Shown here in pieces: positions 36,986 to 44,766 of a DNA stretch of 64,000 nucleotides. The stretch covers positions 25,373-89,372 of the forward strand of contig NZ_SJZD01000006.1 in the NCBI RefSeq assembly GCF_004959765.1, in the 5' to 3' direction. Origin of the DNA: Flavobacterium sp. H122. GTDB taxonomy: Bacteria > Bacteroidota > Bacteroidia > Flavobacteriales > Flavobacteriaceae. The translations under genes and the position numbers were made by a program. The notes under the pieces are model-generated. The model worked only from the letters and a program-made list of their open reading frames with translations. It did not search any database and was not told the origin of the DNA. The stretch's first letter is position 1. The number at the start of each line of letters is the position of its first letter.

Positions 36986-39358
36986 ATGAAGAAACAGATT
37001 TTATTTACATTAATTATTTCCCTCATTATTTTAACGAAAGTAAATGCTCAAAAGCGAATACTTTTCGTAACATCCAACCAACACTTTTATGGCAATACAA
37101 CCATTAATGCATCCAACCATTTTGGCGAAATTGTCATACCGCACGATGTTTTTACAAATGCTGGTTTCGAAATAGACTTTGTGAGTCCAAAAGGAGGAGC
37201 TATACCAATCGGATACATTAATACCTCAAACGATATTCAAAAAAAATACCTGTATGATGGATTTTTCATGAATAAGTTAGCCCATACAATAAAACCTTCT
37301 GAAGTCAATGCTGATAACTATTCGGCTATCCTTTATACTGGCGGCGGAGCGGCAATGTATGGAGTAGCGGAAGACACTTTGATCCAAAAAATTGCAAGAC
37401 AGATCTATAAACGTAATGGAGTTATTTCCACTATATGCCATGGGACAGCAGGAATTGCTTTTTTAAAAGATGACAACGGAAAATCTTTGTATGCCGGAAA
37501 AAGAATAACAGGCTTCCCTGATATATTAGAAGATAAGACCAAGGAATATTATAAAACATTCCCTTTTGCAATGGACAAGGCCATTAAAGACAACGCAGGA
37601 AATTTTGTCTACTCAAAAGAAAATAATTTTTATGTTGTTGATGGGAGATTTGTAACTGGCCAGGACCCTACTTCATCAGTATCTGTTGCCAATGAAGTCA
37701 TAAAACTACTAAATAGTCAAACGGTTAACTCAAACACACTTATCGAAAAAAGCAATTTAGATCAAATAAGGGAAACTTTGCTGCACTACATAGAAGGAAC
37801 TGCAAATGGACAACCCGAAAGATTACGAAAAGCTTTTCATCCAAAGTTTAATTTATACACGGTTACAAAAGATACTTTATGGACACGCTCGGGTGAACAA
37901 TACATAAATAATTTCCATGAAGGTGAAAAAACAAATAGAATGGGACGCATCATTTCTATCGATTTTGAGAAAGATGCAGCCACTGCCAAAGTAGAAATCA
38001 TAGCTTCGGACACTAGACTGTTTACCGATTATTTTTTACTGTTAAAGTATCAGGACTCATGGAAAATTGTGCATAAAAGTTATACCTGGCGAGAATTGCC
38101 TAAAACAAATCAGAGCGAATTAAATCCGGAATTTTTTGACCAGTTCATGGGAGATTATGTAACACCTGAAAATGAACTTATCGTAATAGGTCGTTCAAAA
38201 ATTAAGTTATATGCTTTTAACGAACAAACAAACGATTTTCGTGGATTAAATAAAGTAAGTGACAATACATGGACAGCAGGAAGCTCAATTAAATCGAATG
38301 AGGTCAAACAAACCTATAAATTTAAATCAAATAAAATTGAAATCTACGAAAACGAAAAACTCATAAAAACAGCAGTTAAAAAATCATTTTATACTAATAA
38401 AAAAGTAAAATATCACAACTCAAAAGGAGTAAGATTAGGAGGAACTTTATTTATCCCCGAAAAACCTACTGGAATTGCTGTTGTGCTGGTTCACGGTGCA
38501 GGGCCGGAGGACAGAAACGGCTACTTATCCAACTTAAGGTTATTAGCAGATAATATTGCAAGAGAAGGTGTTACCGTTCTTACTTATGACAAACAAGGCG
38601 TTGGAGAATCACAAGGAGTCAGCTATGAGAAACTTAACTTTGCAGATTTAGCTCAGGATGCATTAGCGGGTATTGATTTTTTAAAATCCCGAAAAGATTT
38701 ATCTATTGCAAAAATTGGACTTGTGGGTGTATGGCAAGCAGGCTGGATTATTCCAAAAGCAATAGAGCACAGTAGTAATAAGATTGATTTTGCAATGACG
38801 ATAACTGCTCCGGGAACAAGTATGAAGATTAAAGAAATGGATCCCTATGGAACAGAAATTGAGATGAGATGCAAAGGAACCTATTCAGAAACTCAAATTT
38901 CTAATGTTGTAACACAACTCAAATATTTTTATGAGTTTTTAGAAAATCCAGCATTAGCGAAAAAGTTAGATGATTACACAAAAAGTATTGACAAAGATGC
39001 ATCCTTAAAAGAGTGGTTACGTCCTACAAGCGACAAAGTCGATTTGGTAAATAAAAAGGATTGGTTTACCGTACAGGAAGTAAATTATGACGCCATACCA
39101 GTATGGAAAAACTTTAACAAACCTGTGTATATGTCATTTAATGAATGGGAAGATTTACCTTCATCCTTAATAAAATCGAGAATTGATGATCTTAAAAAGA
39201 AAAACATACATACAACCTTAATCAAAAATTCCCAGCATGGTGGTTTTGAAACAAGTTCCGGTTGCAGTGGAGATTATTCAACCTTGACAAAATACAATAA
39301 GGATTATTTTTCTCAGATAAAAGCCTGGTTAAAGACAATCAGAATGTCTAATTTATGA
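36986..39358 (+). CDS. Three-domain secreted protein: DJ-1/PfpI - NTF2-like - alpha/beta hydrolase (hydrolase serine lost)
   Basis: 790 residues with a signal peptide (1-21). Domain 1 (about 22-245) is DJ-1/PfpI-like with the elbow cysteine in STICHGTAG (C151, H152), so an Hsp31/glyoxalase-like or amidotransferase-like site may be active. Domain 2 (about 255-375) is the NTF2/lumazine-binding-like fold also encoded at 34323. Domain 3 (about 470-790) is an alpha/beta hydrolase: VVLVHGAGPEDRNG oxyanion loop, YDKQGVGES and a late NSQHGGF histidine. However, the nucleophile elbow reads GVWQAGW, with Trp583 where relatives have Ser (GISQAGW). TGG versus TCG is a one-base change. Domain 3 is therefore probably inactive, or the base is an error. 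Confidence 0.8.
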   Translation: MKKQILFTLIISLIILTKVNAQKRILFVTSNQHFYGNTTINASNHFGEIVIPHDVFTNAGFEIDFVSPKGGAIPIGYINTSNDIQKKYLYDGFFMNKLAHTIKPSEVNADNYSAILYTGGGAAMYGVAEDTLIQKIARQIYKRNGVISTICHGTAGIAFLKDDNGKSLYAGKRITGFPDILEDKTKEYYKTFPFAMDKAIKDNAGNFVYSKENNFYVVDGRFVTGQDPTSSVSVANEVIKLLNSQTVNSNTLIEKSNLDQIRETLLHYIEGTANGQPERLRKAFHPKFNLYTVTKDTLWTRSGEQYINNFHEGEKTNRMGRIISIDFEKDAATAKVEIIASDTRLFTDYFLLLKYQDSWKIVHKSYTWRELPKTNQSELNPEFFDQFMGDYVTPENELIVIGRSKIKLYAFNEQTNDFRGLNKVSDNTWTAGSSIKSNEVKQTYKFKSNKIEIYENEKLIKTAVKKSFYTNKKVKYHNSKGVRLGGTLFIPEKPTGIAVVLVHGAGPEDRNGYLSNLRLLADNIAREGVTVLTYDKQGVGESQGVSYEKLNFADLAQDALAGIDFLKSRKDLSIAKIGLVGVWQAGWIIPKAIEHSSNKIDFAMTITAPGTSMKIKEMDPYGTEIEMRCKGTYSETQISNVVTQLKYFYEFLENPALAKKLDDYTKSIDKDASLKEWLRPTSDKVDLVNKKDWFTVQEVNYDAIPVWKNFNKPVYMSFNEWEDLPSSLIKSRIDDLKKKNIHTTLIKNSQHGGFETSSGCSGDYSTLTKYNKDYFSQIKAWLKTIRMSNL

Positions 39359-39422
39359 TAGCAAGAATCAATTAAAATTAAAAAATGTCAAGCCTAAGAT
39401 TCCTGATATTGAATAAAAAACA

Positions 39423-39448
39423 AAACCCCGATTTCGCAATCGGGGTTT
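39423..39448. terminator. Bidirectional terminator
   Basis: 11-bp perfect stem AAACCCCGATT / AATCGGGGTTT with a TCGC loop between the convergent three-domain gene and the DUF2490 gene. Confidence 0.88.
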
Positions 39449-39451
39449 CTT

Positions 39452-40213
39452 TTATTCCTTCTTCTTAAACCAATCAAAATTGGTGATGTATGATATTCTA
39501 ACCGTGGGGTTATGCTCTACAATGGTATTTTTTAGATTCCAAATGTTTTGATGGATGTAATTCAGCTGTATTTGATGATTAGCATCAAAATTATAGCCTA
39601 ACCCACCTATAATCCGGTTTTGCTGCACTAAAGTTTCAGCATCCATTACACCCACATTCACAAAAATTTCATCGCCCAAAACAGCAAATATTTTAGCTTT
39701 ACCGTCTTTCTTAACTAAAGGCTGGTTGAGCAGAAACATATAGCGCAGGCGGTTACGGTATTCATAATGAGAGATTTCGAATTCTCCCTGACTGTTTGCC
39801 TCTGCAATACCTACAAACCGGTTTTCATCGCGCAGACGGTGCGTAAACTTCAAATCGTTTGCATTGTGCGTAAAAGTCCCCTGCAGCCACCCATGATGTT
39901 CCGGTGTGGTTATTTTATTCATTGGAATTTCACCGTACACATAAGTATCATAATAGGTATAACCAACACTTCCGGTAAAGGATTTCGAAAATTGATAATC
40001 AACAGACGGCCTTACAAACCATTGCTGCTTTTCTGAAAAACCATCAGCATAACGCATTGTGGCTTCTAATGTAAAAGACAACTTTTCAGAAAACTTATTT
40101 TTTCCTGAATAATGCAGCCAGACATTAGTATTATTTGAAATTTCCTGAGAATAACTTTGGCAGAATACCATTAAAAGAAGAACAAGAGTTCTTACTCTAA
40201 CAATATTTTTCAT
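39452..40213 (-). CDS. DUF2490 family outer-membrane protein
   Basis: 253 residues with a signal peptide (cut near QSYSQ, residue 23) and repeated aromatic/amphipathic beta-strand segments (FTLEATMRYADG, RPSVDYQFSK, NRLRYMFLL, IQLNYIHQNIW), typical of the DUF2490 beta-barrel family of unknown function. It starts 17 nt after the DedA stop, so it is likely co-transcribed with it. Confidence 0.82.
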   Translation of the reverse strand: MKNIVRVRTLVLLLMVFCQSYSQEISNNTNVWLHYSGKNKFSEKLSFTLEATMRYADGFSEKQQWFVRPSVDYQFSKSFTGSVGYTYYDTYVYGEIPMNKITTPEHHGWLQGTFTHNANDLKFTHRLRDENRFVGIAEANSQGEFEISHYEYRNRLRYMFLLNQPLVKKDGKAKIFAVLGDEIFVNVGVMDAETLVQQNRIIGGLGYNFDANHQIQLNYIHQNIWNLKNTIVEHNPTVRISYITNFDWFKKKE

Positions 40214-40230
40214 TTTATTTTTATTAACTG

Positions 40231-40908
40231 TTATTCGATATGTACTTTCTTTTTAAATATTTTCCAAAGCACCGGCACAGTAGTAAATGCCACAATTCCT
40301 ATAACGATAAATTCGATATAGTGTTTTAAATCAATATTAAACTGATCCAAAAACAATTGGTGCAGGTAGTGTCCTGAAAATATCATTGAAAATGACCATA
40401 AAAAAGAACCTAGAATATTATAAAACATGAATTTCTTTTTATCCATAGAAACGATTCCTGCAATAACCGGCGCAAAAGTCCGTACTATAGGCAAAAAACG
40501 GGCAAAAACAATCGCTCTGTTACCGTATTTATCAAAGAACTCCTTAGCCTGATACAAATATTTTTTCTTGAATAAAAAAGTATCTTTCTGGTTGTACAAG
40601 TAACTTCCGCTTTTGGAACCAAACCAATATCCGGTCATATTCCCTAAAATCCCCATAACAGATACTAAAGCAGCAAACGCAGTAACATTAAGAAAATCAT
40701 TCCCCAGTGAAATCTGCTGCATCAAAGACTCGCTGTAAATTCCCGCCAGAAAAAGCAAACTGTCACCCGGTAAAAAAAAACCGGCCAGCAACCCGGTCTC
40801 GGCAAAAACAATAAATAAAACAACAAGGAGTCCTATTTTAACCCCTCCTACTTCTAACAATATATAGAATTCGGGATTGAGAAGCTGTAACCAGTTAAAA
40901 TCCTTCAT
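40231..40908 (-). CDS. DedA family membrane protein
   Basis: 225-residue DedA/VTT-domain protein with about five membrane helices. The landmarks are FFLPGDSLLFLAG, GYWFGSKSG, and FARFLPIVRTFAPVIAG with its two arginines. DedA proteins act in lipid-carrier (undecaprenyl phosphate, phospholipid) transport and support proton-motive force. It follows a carbonic anhydrase gene after 85 nt that hold a hairpin, and precedes DUF2490. Confidence 0.92.
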   Translation of the reverse strand: MKDFNWLQLLNPEFYILLEVGGVKIGLLVVLFIVFAETGLLAGFFLPGDSLLFLAGIYSESLMQQISLGNDFLNVTAFAALVSVMGILGNMTGYWFGSKSGSYLYNQKDTFLFKKKYLYQAKEFFDKYGNRAIVFARFLPIVRTFAPVIAGIVSMDKKKFMFYNILGSFLWSFSMIFSGHYLHQLFLDQFNIDLKHYIEFIVIGIVAFTTVPVLWKIFKKKVHIE

Positions 40909-40929
40909 ATTTTAAATTTAGGCATTTTG

Positions 40930-40965
40930 AAGGGCGAAGGTACTACTTTTAGCACAATCGCCCTT
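40930..40965. terminator. Hairpin between carbonic anhydrase and dedA genes
   Basis: 8-bp arms AAGGGCGA / TCGCCCTT around a 20-nt loop; the T run follows on the plus strand and only a weak one on the minus strand. It may terminate or attenuate the carbonic anhydrase transcript. The minus strand of the loop carries TACCTTCG, a 7/8 match to the -7 box, so it could instead hold the dedA promoter. Confidence 0.5.
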
Positions 40966-40993
40966 TTTTTATTTCATTAAATTAATCTTAAAA

Positions 40994-41629
40994 TTAAATA
41001 TCCAACTGATACATTTCGTGGAGATCATCATTTTTGGAAAAATTAACCTCCAAATCCGTCACATACCCGGAATTTAATCCGTACACCCAACCGTGCAAAG
41101 ACAATTCTTGTCCATTTTTCCAGGCTGTCTGTACAATTGAGGTCTTAGCCAAATTGAGCACTTGTTCCTTTACGTTCAATTCGACAAACCTATTAAAACG
41201 CTCGTCCTCATTTTCGATGGCAACCAGTTTTTCTTTATTAAAACGGTAACTGTCTTTAATATGTCTGATCCAGTTGTCAATCACGCCGTACGAACCGTTA
41301 CCCATAGCTGCTTTAACCCCGCCGCAGCCGTAATGGCCGCAAACTATAATATGACGTATTTTTAAAACGTTGACAGCATAATCCAGCACGCTTAGCATAT
41401 TCATATCACTATGCACCACCATATTGGCAATATTGCGGTGCACAAATACCTCCCCGGCCTTTGTACCTGTAATTTCGTTAGCAGGCACACGGCTGTCGGA
41501 ACAACCAATCCACAGTAATGGCGGCGTTTGACCTTTAGCCAAATCTTCAAAAAAGTTTGGATCCTGATTTAATTTATCATTCACCCACTTTTTATTGTTA
41601 TCTAATATTTTCTTATAAAAATCACTCAT
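40994..41629 (-). CDS. Beta-carbonic anhydrase (Can type)
   Basis: 211-residue beta-class carbonic anhydrase interconverting CO2 and bicarbonate. Zinc ligands are visible as CSDSR (Cys plus the catalytic Asp/Arg dyad) and CGHYGCGG (His and Cys). FFEDLAKGQTPPLLWIGCSDS, here cited for its PPLLWIGC part, matches E. coli Can. It is the last of three genes in a SulP-CA-CA group, 26 nt after the second anhydrase. Confidence 0.94.
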   Translation of the reverse strand: MSDFYKKILDNNKKWVNDKLNQDPNFFEDLAKGQTPPLLWIGCSDSRVPANEITGTKAGEVFVHRNIANMVVHSDMNMLSVLDYAVNVLKIRHIIVCGHYGCGGVKAAMGNGSYGVIDNWIRHIKDSYRFNKEKLVAIENEDERFNRFVELNVKEQVLNLAKTSIVQTAWKNGQELSLHGWVYGLNSGYVTDLEVNFSKNDDLHEMYQLDI

Positions 41630-41655
41630 CCAAATTTGACTATTTTGTTACAGAA

Positions 41656-42339
41656 TTATTTACCTAATTCTTTTAAAGACAAATCAGCATTCTGCTCATC
41701 TTTAATGAAATTAGTATCCGGATAAAATTCTACAGCACCGGTTTCAATATTATACATTGCACCTACAATACCTATCTCTCCGTTCTCAACCATCTGTTCC
41801 AAAATATAACTGCGCTGCAGGATTGATTTCACCGTTCTTTTTACGTTAATTTCAGCTACATTTTCAACAAACTCAGCATTTTTAGACGTTCTGTTTTCTT
41901 GTGTTTCCTGCTCCTGATAAACCGCTGGCTGCAATTTAGACAATAATTCTGTTAAATTACCCATTTCAACATGGTCACAAGCTCCTTTTACAGCGCCGCA
42001 TTTAGTATGTCCTAAAACCACAATCAGTTTTGAACCTGCTACTTTACACGCAAATTCCATACTTCCAAGAATATCTGTATTTACAACATTTCCGGCAATA
42101 CGGATTGAAAAAACATCTCCTAACCCCTGGTCAAAGATAAGCTCTGCAGAAGTACGGCTGTCAATACAGCTTAAGATAGTTGCAAACGGCCATTGTCCAT
42201 CACTGGTCGCATTTACCTGTTCCAGCAAATCACGGTGCAATTTTAAATTATTTACGAAACGATTGTTTCCTTCTTCTAAAAGTTCTAACGCTTTTCTTGG
42301 TGTTATCTCTGATTGTAATTCTTTATTTAAAGTTCTCAT
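41656..42339 (-). CDS. Beta-carbonic anhydrase (second, divergent type)
   Basis: 227-residue beta-carbonic anhydrase of a different subgroup from its neighbour. CIDSR and GHTKCGAVKGAC supply the zinc ligands; SIRIAGNVVN is the conserved dimer strand. It follows the SulP transporter gene by 7 nt, so bicarbonate transport and hydration are tightly coupled. No signal peptide is seen, placing it in the cytoplasm. Confidence 0.93.
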   Translation of the reverse strand: MRTLNKELQSEITPRKALELLEEGNNRFVNNLKLHRDLLEQVNATSDGQWPFATILSCIDSRTSAELIFDQGLGDVFSIRIAGNVVNTDILGSMEFACKVAGSKLIVVLGHTKCGAVKGACDHVEMGNLTELLSKLQPAVYQEQETQENRTSKNAEFVENVAEINVKRTVKSILQRSYILEQMVENGEIGIVGAMYNIETGAVEFYPDTNFIKDEQNADLSLKELGK

Positions 42340-42346
42340 TATAGTA

Positions 42347-43948
42347 TTATTTTGTTGTGTGTTCTACGTAAATATGTTTTTCTTCTTCTCCGGTATTCTC
42401 TAATTCATAAGCTTTTTTAAAGCCTACTAATTTAACCTTAATATTTTCTTCTTTGGCACGAATCTTTTTAAATTCCTTTATCAAATCCAAAACATCATGT
42501 GCAATATAAACTGTATCAGCAGCATTAATAACAACTTTTGAATTTTCAGGAATCGAAGATAGAGTTGCTTTTATCGCCGCTTTATTCAAAAATGAAACTT
42601 CCTGAGCCAAATCTATATGTATTACATCTCCGTCTTGATATTGTTCTTTTCTGAAATCATAGGCACGTTTCATGTTTCCTCTCAGAATAAAAATAACACT
42701 AATTATTAAACCAAGCGCAACACCTTTTAACAAATCAGTAAATACAACAGCCAGCATAGTAGCAATGAAAGGAATAAATTGATACTTCCCTCTTTCATAG
42801 AAATGCTTAATCACTTTAGGATTAGCCAATTTGTATCCAACCAACAATAATACAGCCGCTAAAGTTGCCAGAGGAATCATGTTTAAAACCGAAGGAATTG
42901 CAATAGCACAAACTATCAGTAAAACACCGTGAAACACAGCTGACATCTTTGTTTCCGCACCTGCATTTGAATTTGCAGTTGTACGCACCACAACAGAAGT
43001 CATTGGCAAACCACCCAATAAAGCACTCACCATATTCCCTATACCTTGTGCTTTTAATTCGACGTTAGTATCAGTATAACGTTTGTGTTTGTCCATTCTG
43101 TCAGCCGCTTCAATACAAAGCAAAGTCTCGATAGAAGCGACTACCGCAATGGTAATACCTACGATCCAAACTTTTTGATTTGTGAAAGCTGTAAAATCAG
43201 GCATTGCAAAACTCTGTTTGAATTCGTCAAAAGAGGTCGGCACCGGTAGTTTTACCAAATGATCATCCAAAACAGCCAGTGAAGAACCTGAAGCGATAAA
43301 AGACTGGTTGATAATAATCCCCACAATAACAGCCACAAGTGCTGCAGGAACTAATTTCAGGTTTTTCAAGAAAGGTACTTTATTCCATCCTATTAAAATC
43401 GCCAATGAAACTACAGTAATAATTGTTGCTCCTAAATGAATGTTACCAACAACAGAAAAAATTTCAGAGAAAGTGTTTTTTCCGTCAGGCTGTAAAAAAG
43501 CCAAATCCCCTTCATAATCTTTATCATAACCAAAAGCATGCGGAATTTGTTTCAGGAAAATTATAACCCCGATACCTGCCAGCATTCCTTCGATTACATT
43601 ATTAGGAAAGTAGTTGGAAATTGAACCTGCGCGTAAAAAACCCAAAGCAATTTGAAGAATCCCTGCGATTAATACCGCCAATAAAAACACATCGAATCCG
43701 CCCAAATCAGTAATTGCAGTTAATACGATTGCTGTCAAACCAGCTGCCGGCCCTGATACTGAAAGATGGGATTTACTCAGGAAACCTACCACAATACCTC
43801 CTACTACTCCTGAGATAATTCCGGCAAATAAGGGAGCACCGGATGCCAATGCAATACCTAAACACAAAGGTAAAGCCACGAGAAAAACCACTAGTCCTGC
43901 CGGCAAATCAGAACCAAGGCTACCAAAAATATTTACTTTTTTTGTCAT
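42347..43948 (-). CDS. SulP family anion (probable bicarbonate) transporter
   Basis: 533 residues: about 11-14 membrane helices (about 15-425) and a C-terminal STAS domain (about 440-525, IHIDLAQEVSFLNKAAIKATL, with VVINAADTVYIAHDV). DLPAGLVVFLVALPLCLGIALASGAP and LSVSGPAAGLTA are SulP landmarks. SulP members carry sulfate or bicarbonate; the two carbonic anhydrase genes directly behind it in the same transcript make bicarbonate (BicA-like) the better guess. Confidence 0.9.
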   Translation of the reverse strand: MTKKVNIFGSLGSDLPAGLVVFLVALPLCLGIALASGAPLFAGIISGVVGGIVVGFLSKSHLSVSGPAAGLTAIVLTAITDLGGFDVFLLAVLIAGILQIALGFLRAGSISNYFPNNVIEGMLAGIGVIIFLKQIPHAFGYDKDYEGDLAFLQPDGKNTFSEIFSVVGNIHLGATIITVVSLAILIGWNKVPFLKNLKLVPAALVAVIVGIIINQSFIASGSSLAVLDDHLVKLPVPTSFDEFKQSFAMPDFTAFTNQKVWIVGITIAVVASIETLLCIEAADRMDKHKRYTDTNVELKAQGIGNMVSALLGGLPMTSVVVRTTANSNAGAETKMSAVFHGVLLIVCAIAIPSVLNMIPLATLAAVLLLVGYKLANPKVIKHFYERGKYQFIPFIATMLAVVFTDLLKGVALGLIISVIFILRGNMKRAYDFRKEQYQDGDVIHIDLAQEVSFLNKAAIKATLSSIPENSKVVINAADTVYIAHDVLDLIKEFKKIRAKEENIKVKLVGFKKAYELENTGEEEKHIYVEHTTK

Positions 43949-44009
43949 ATCCTTAAAAATTTAAAACAATACCTGCCAACAAGACGCTCTTGTGGCTGTT
44001 ACGAATGTT

Positions 44010-44300
44010 TTAAACCTGTTCAGGAGGCGAAAAGAATGGATTAAGGGCTGACGAATAATCTTTTAAAAGGTAAAAGTCAAAATTGTTTTTTTGAGAATTT
44101 TCAACAATAAACTCGTCATAAATGTTTTTTCCAAACACTACTTCAGATTTGAGCTGTTTCGTGACTTTCTGATGTTCTTCTTCTTCAGTAATATTAAAAG
44201 CAATTGCTGAATTGTTTTTTTCGTTTATCACGCAAATGATAACTGAAGAAAACTGAAACAGCATGAAAAATGCTAATACTATTTTGGCGAAAAATTTCAT
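44010..44300 (-). CDS. Small secreted or membrane-anchored protein, unknown
   Basis: 96 residues with an N-terminal hydrophobic segment (about 4-24) and a charged body (EEEEHQKVTKQLKSEVVFGK). I do not recognise the family. It lies upstream of the SulP gene and downstream of a terminator that closes the HMA gene; the C-terminal FFSPPEQV is short and polar. It may be a periplasmic protein with an uncleaved anchor. Confidence 0.6.
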   Translation of the reverse strand: MKFFAKIVLAFFMLFQFSSVIICVINEKNNSAIAFNITEEEEHQKVTKQLKSEVVFGKNIYDEFIVENSQKNNFDFYLLKDYSSALNPFFSPPEQV

Positions 44301-44358
44301 GCCGCGAATATAGAAAATATTACTTTTTCAGGAGCACAGATTAACATTTAATTAAAAT

Positions 44359-44382
44359 AAAAAACCTCAGCAAACGCTGAGG
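44359..44382 (-). terminator. Terminator of the HMA-domain gene
   Basis: 7-bp stem CCTCAGC / GCTGAGG with a 4-nt loop, followed on the minus strand by TTTTTT, 8 nt after the stop codon. Confidence 0.85.
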
Positions 44383-44390
44383 CTTCTTTT

Positions 44391-44732
44391 TTATTTGATT
44401 CTTTCATACTGGCAGCAACCATGAAGTTTATCATAATCGGTATCAGTTGCTTTTACATTTTTAGTATCGTGACCAGCTTTTGCAATTGCTTTTTCCACTT
44501 CTTTAATTGAAGATTTTTCTTCATTTAAAACTATACTCAACTGATGTGAATCGGTACTCCATGACGCCATTTTAACGCCTGCTACTGAAAAAGCGGCTTT
44601 TTCAATACGTTTTTTACACATTTCACAGTTACCGTTTACCTCTACTTCGTATTTGGCATTTTTACTTTTCTTCTCCTGAGCCAATGTTGTGAAACCTATC
44701 ATCAGCATTAACAGTAAAACAATATTTTTCAT
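44391..44732 (-). CDS. Secreted heavy-metal-associated (HMA) domain protein
   Basis: 113 residues: signal peptide (1-18, ending TLAQ), then an HMA ferredoxin-like fold with the CxxC metal site CEMCKKR near residue 36 and a C-terminal HGCC pair. It probably binds Cu(I) or another soft metal in the periplasm. It is the last gene of a group HYC_CC_PP - TonB receptor - HMA, with 34 nt to the receptor gene. Confidence 0.88.
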   Translation of the reverse strand: MKNIVLLLMLMIGFTTLAQEKKSKNAKYEVEVNGNCEMCKKRIEKAAFSVAGVKMASWSTDSHQLSIVLNEEKSSIKEVEKAIAKAGHDTKNVKATDTDYDKLHGCCQYERIK

Positions 44733-44766
44733 GATTTAGATTATTATTACTTGTTGTTATAAAAAA

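Noticed and set aside
43950..44008. Hairpin CAAGA-CGC-TCTTG as terminator of the small protein gene
   Set aside because: Only 5 bp with no T run on the minus strand.
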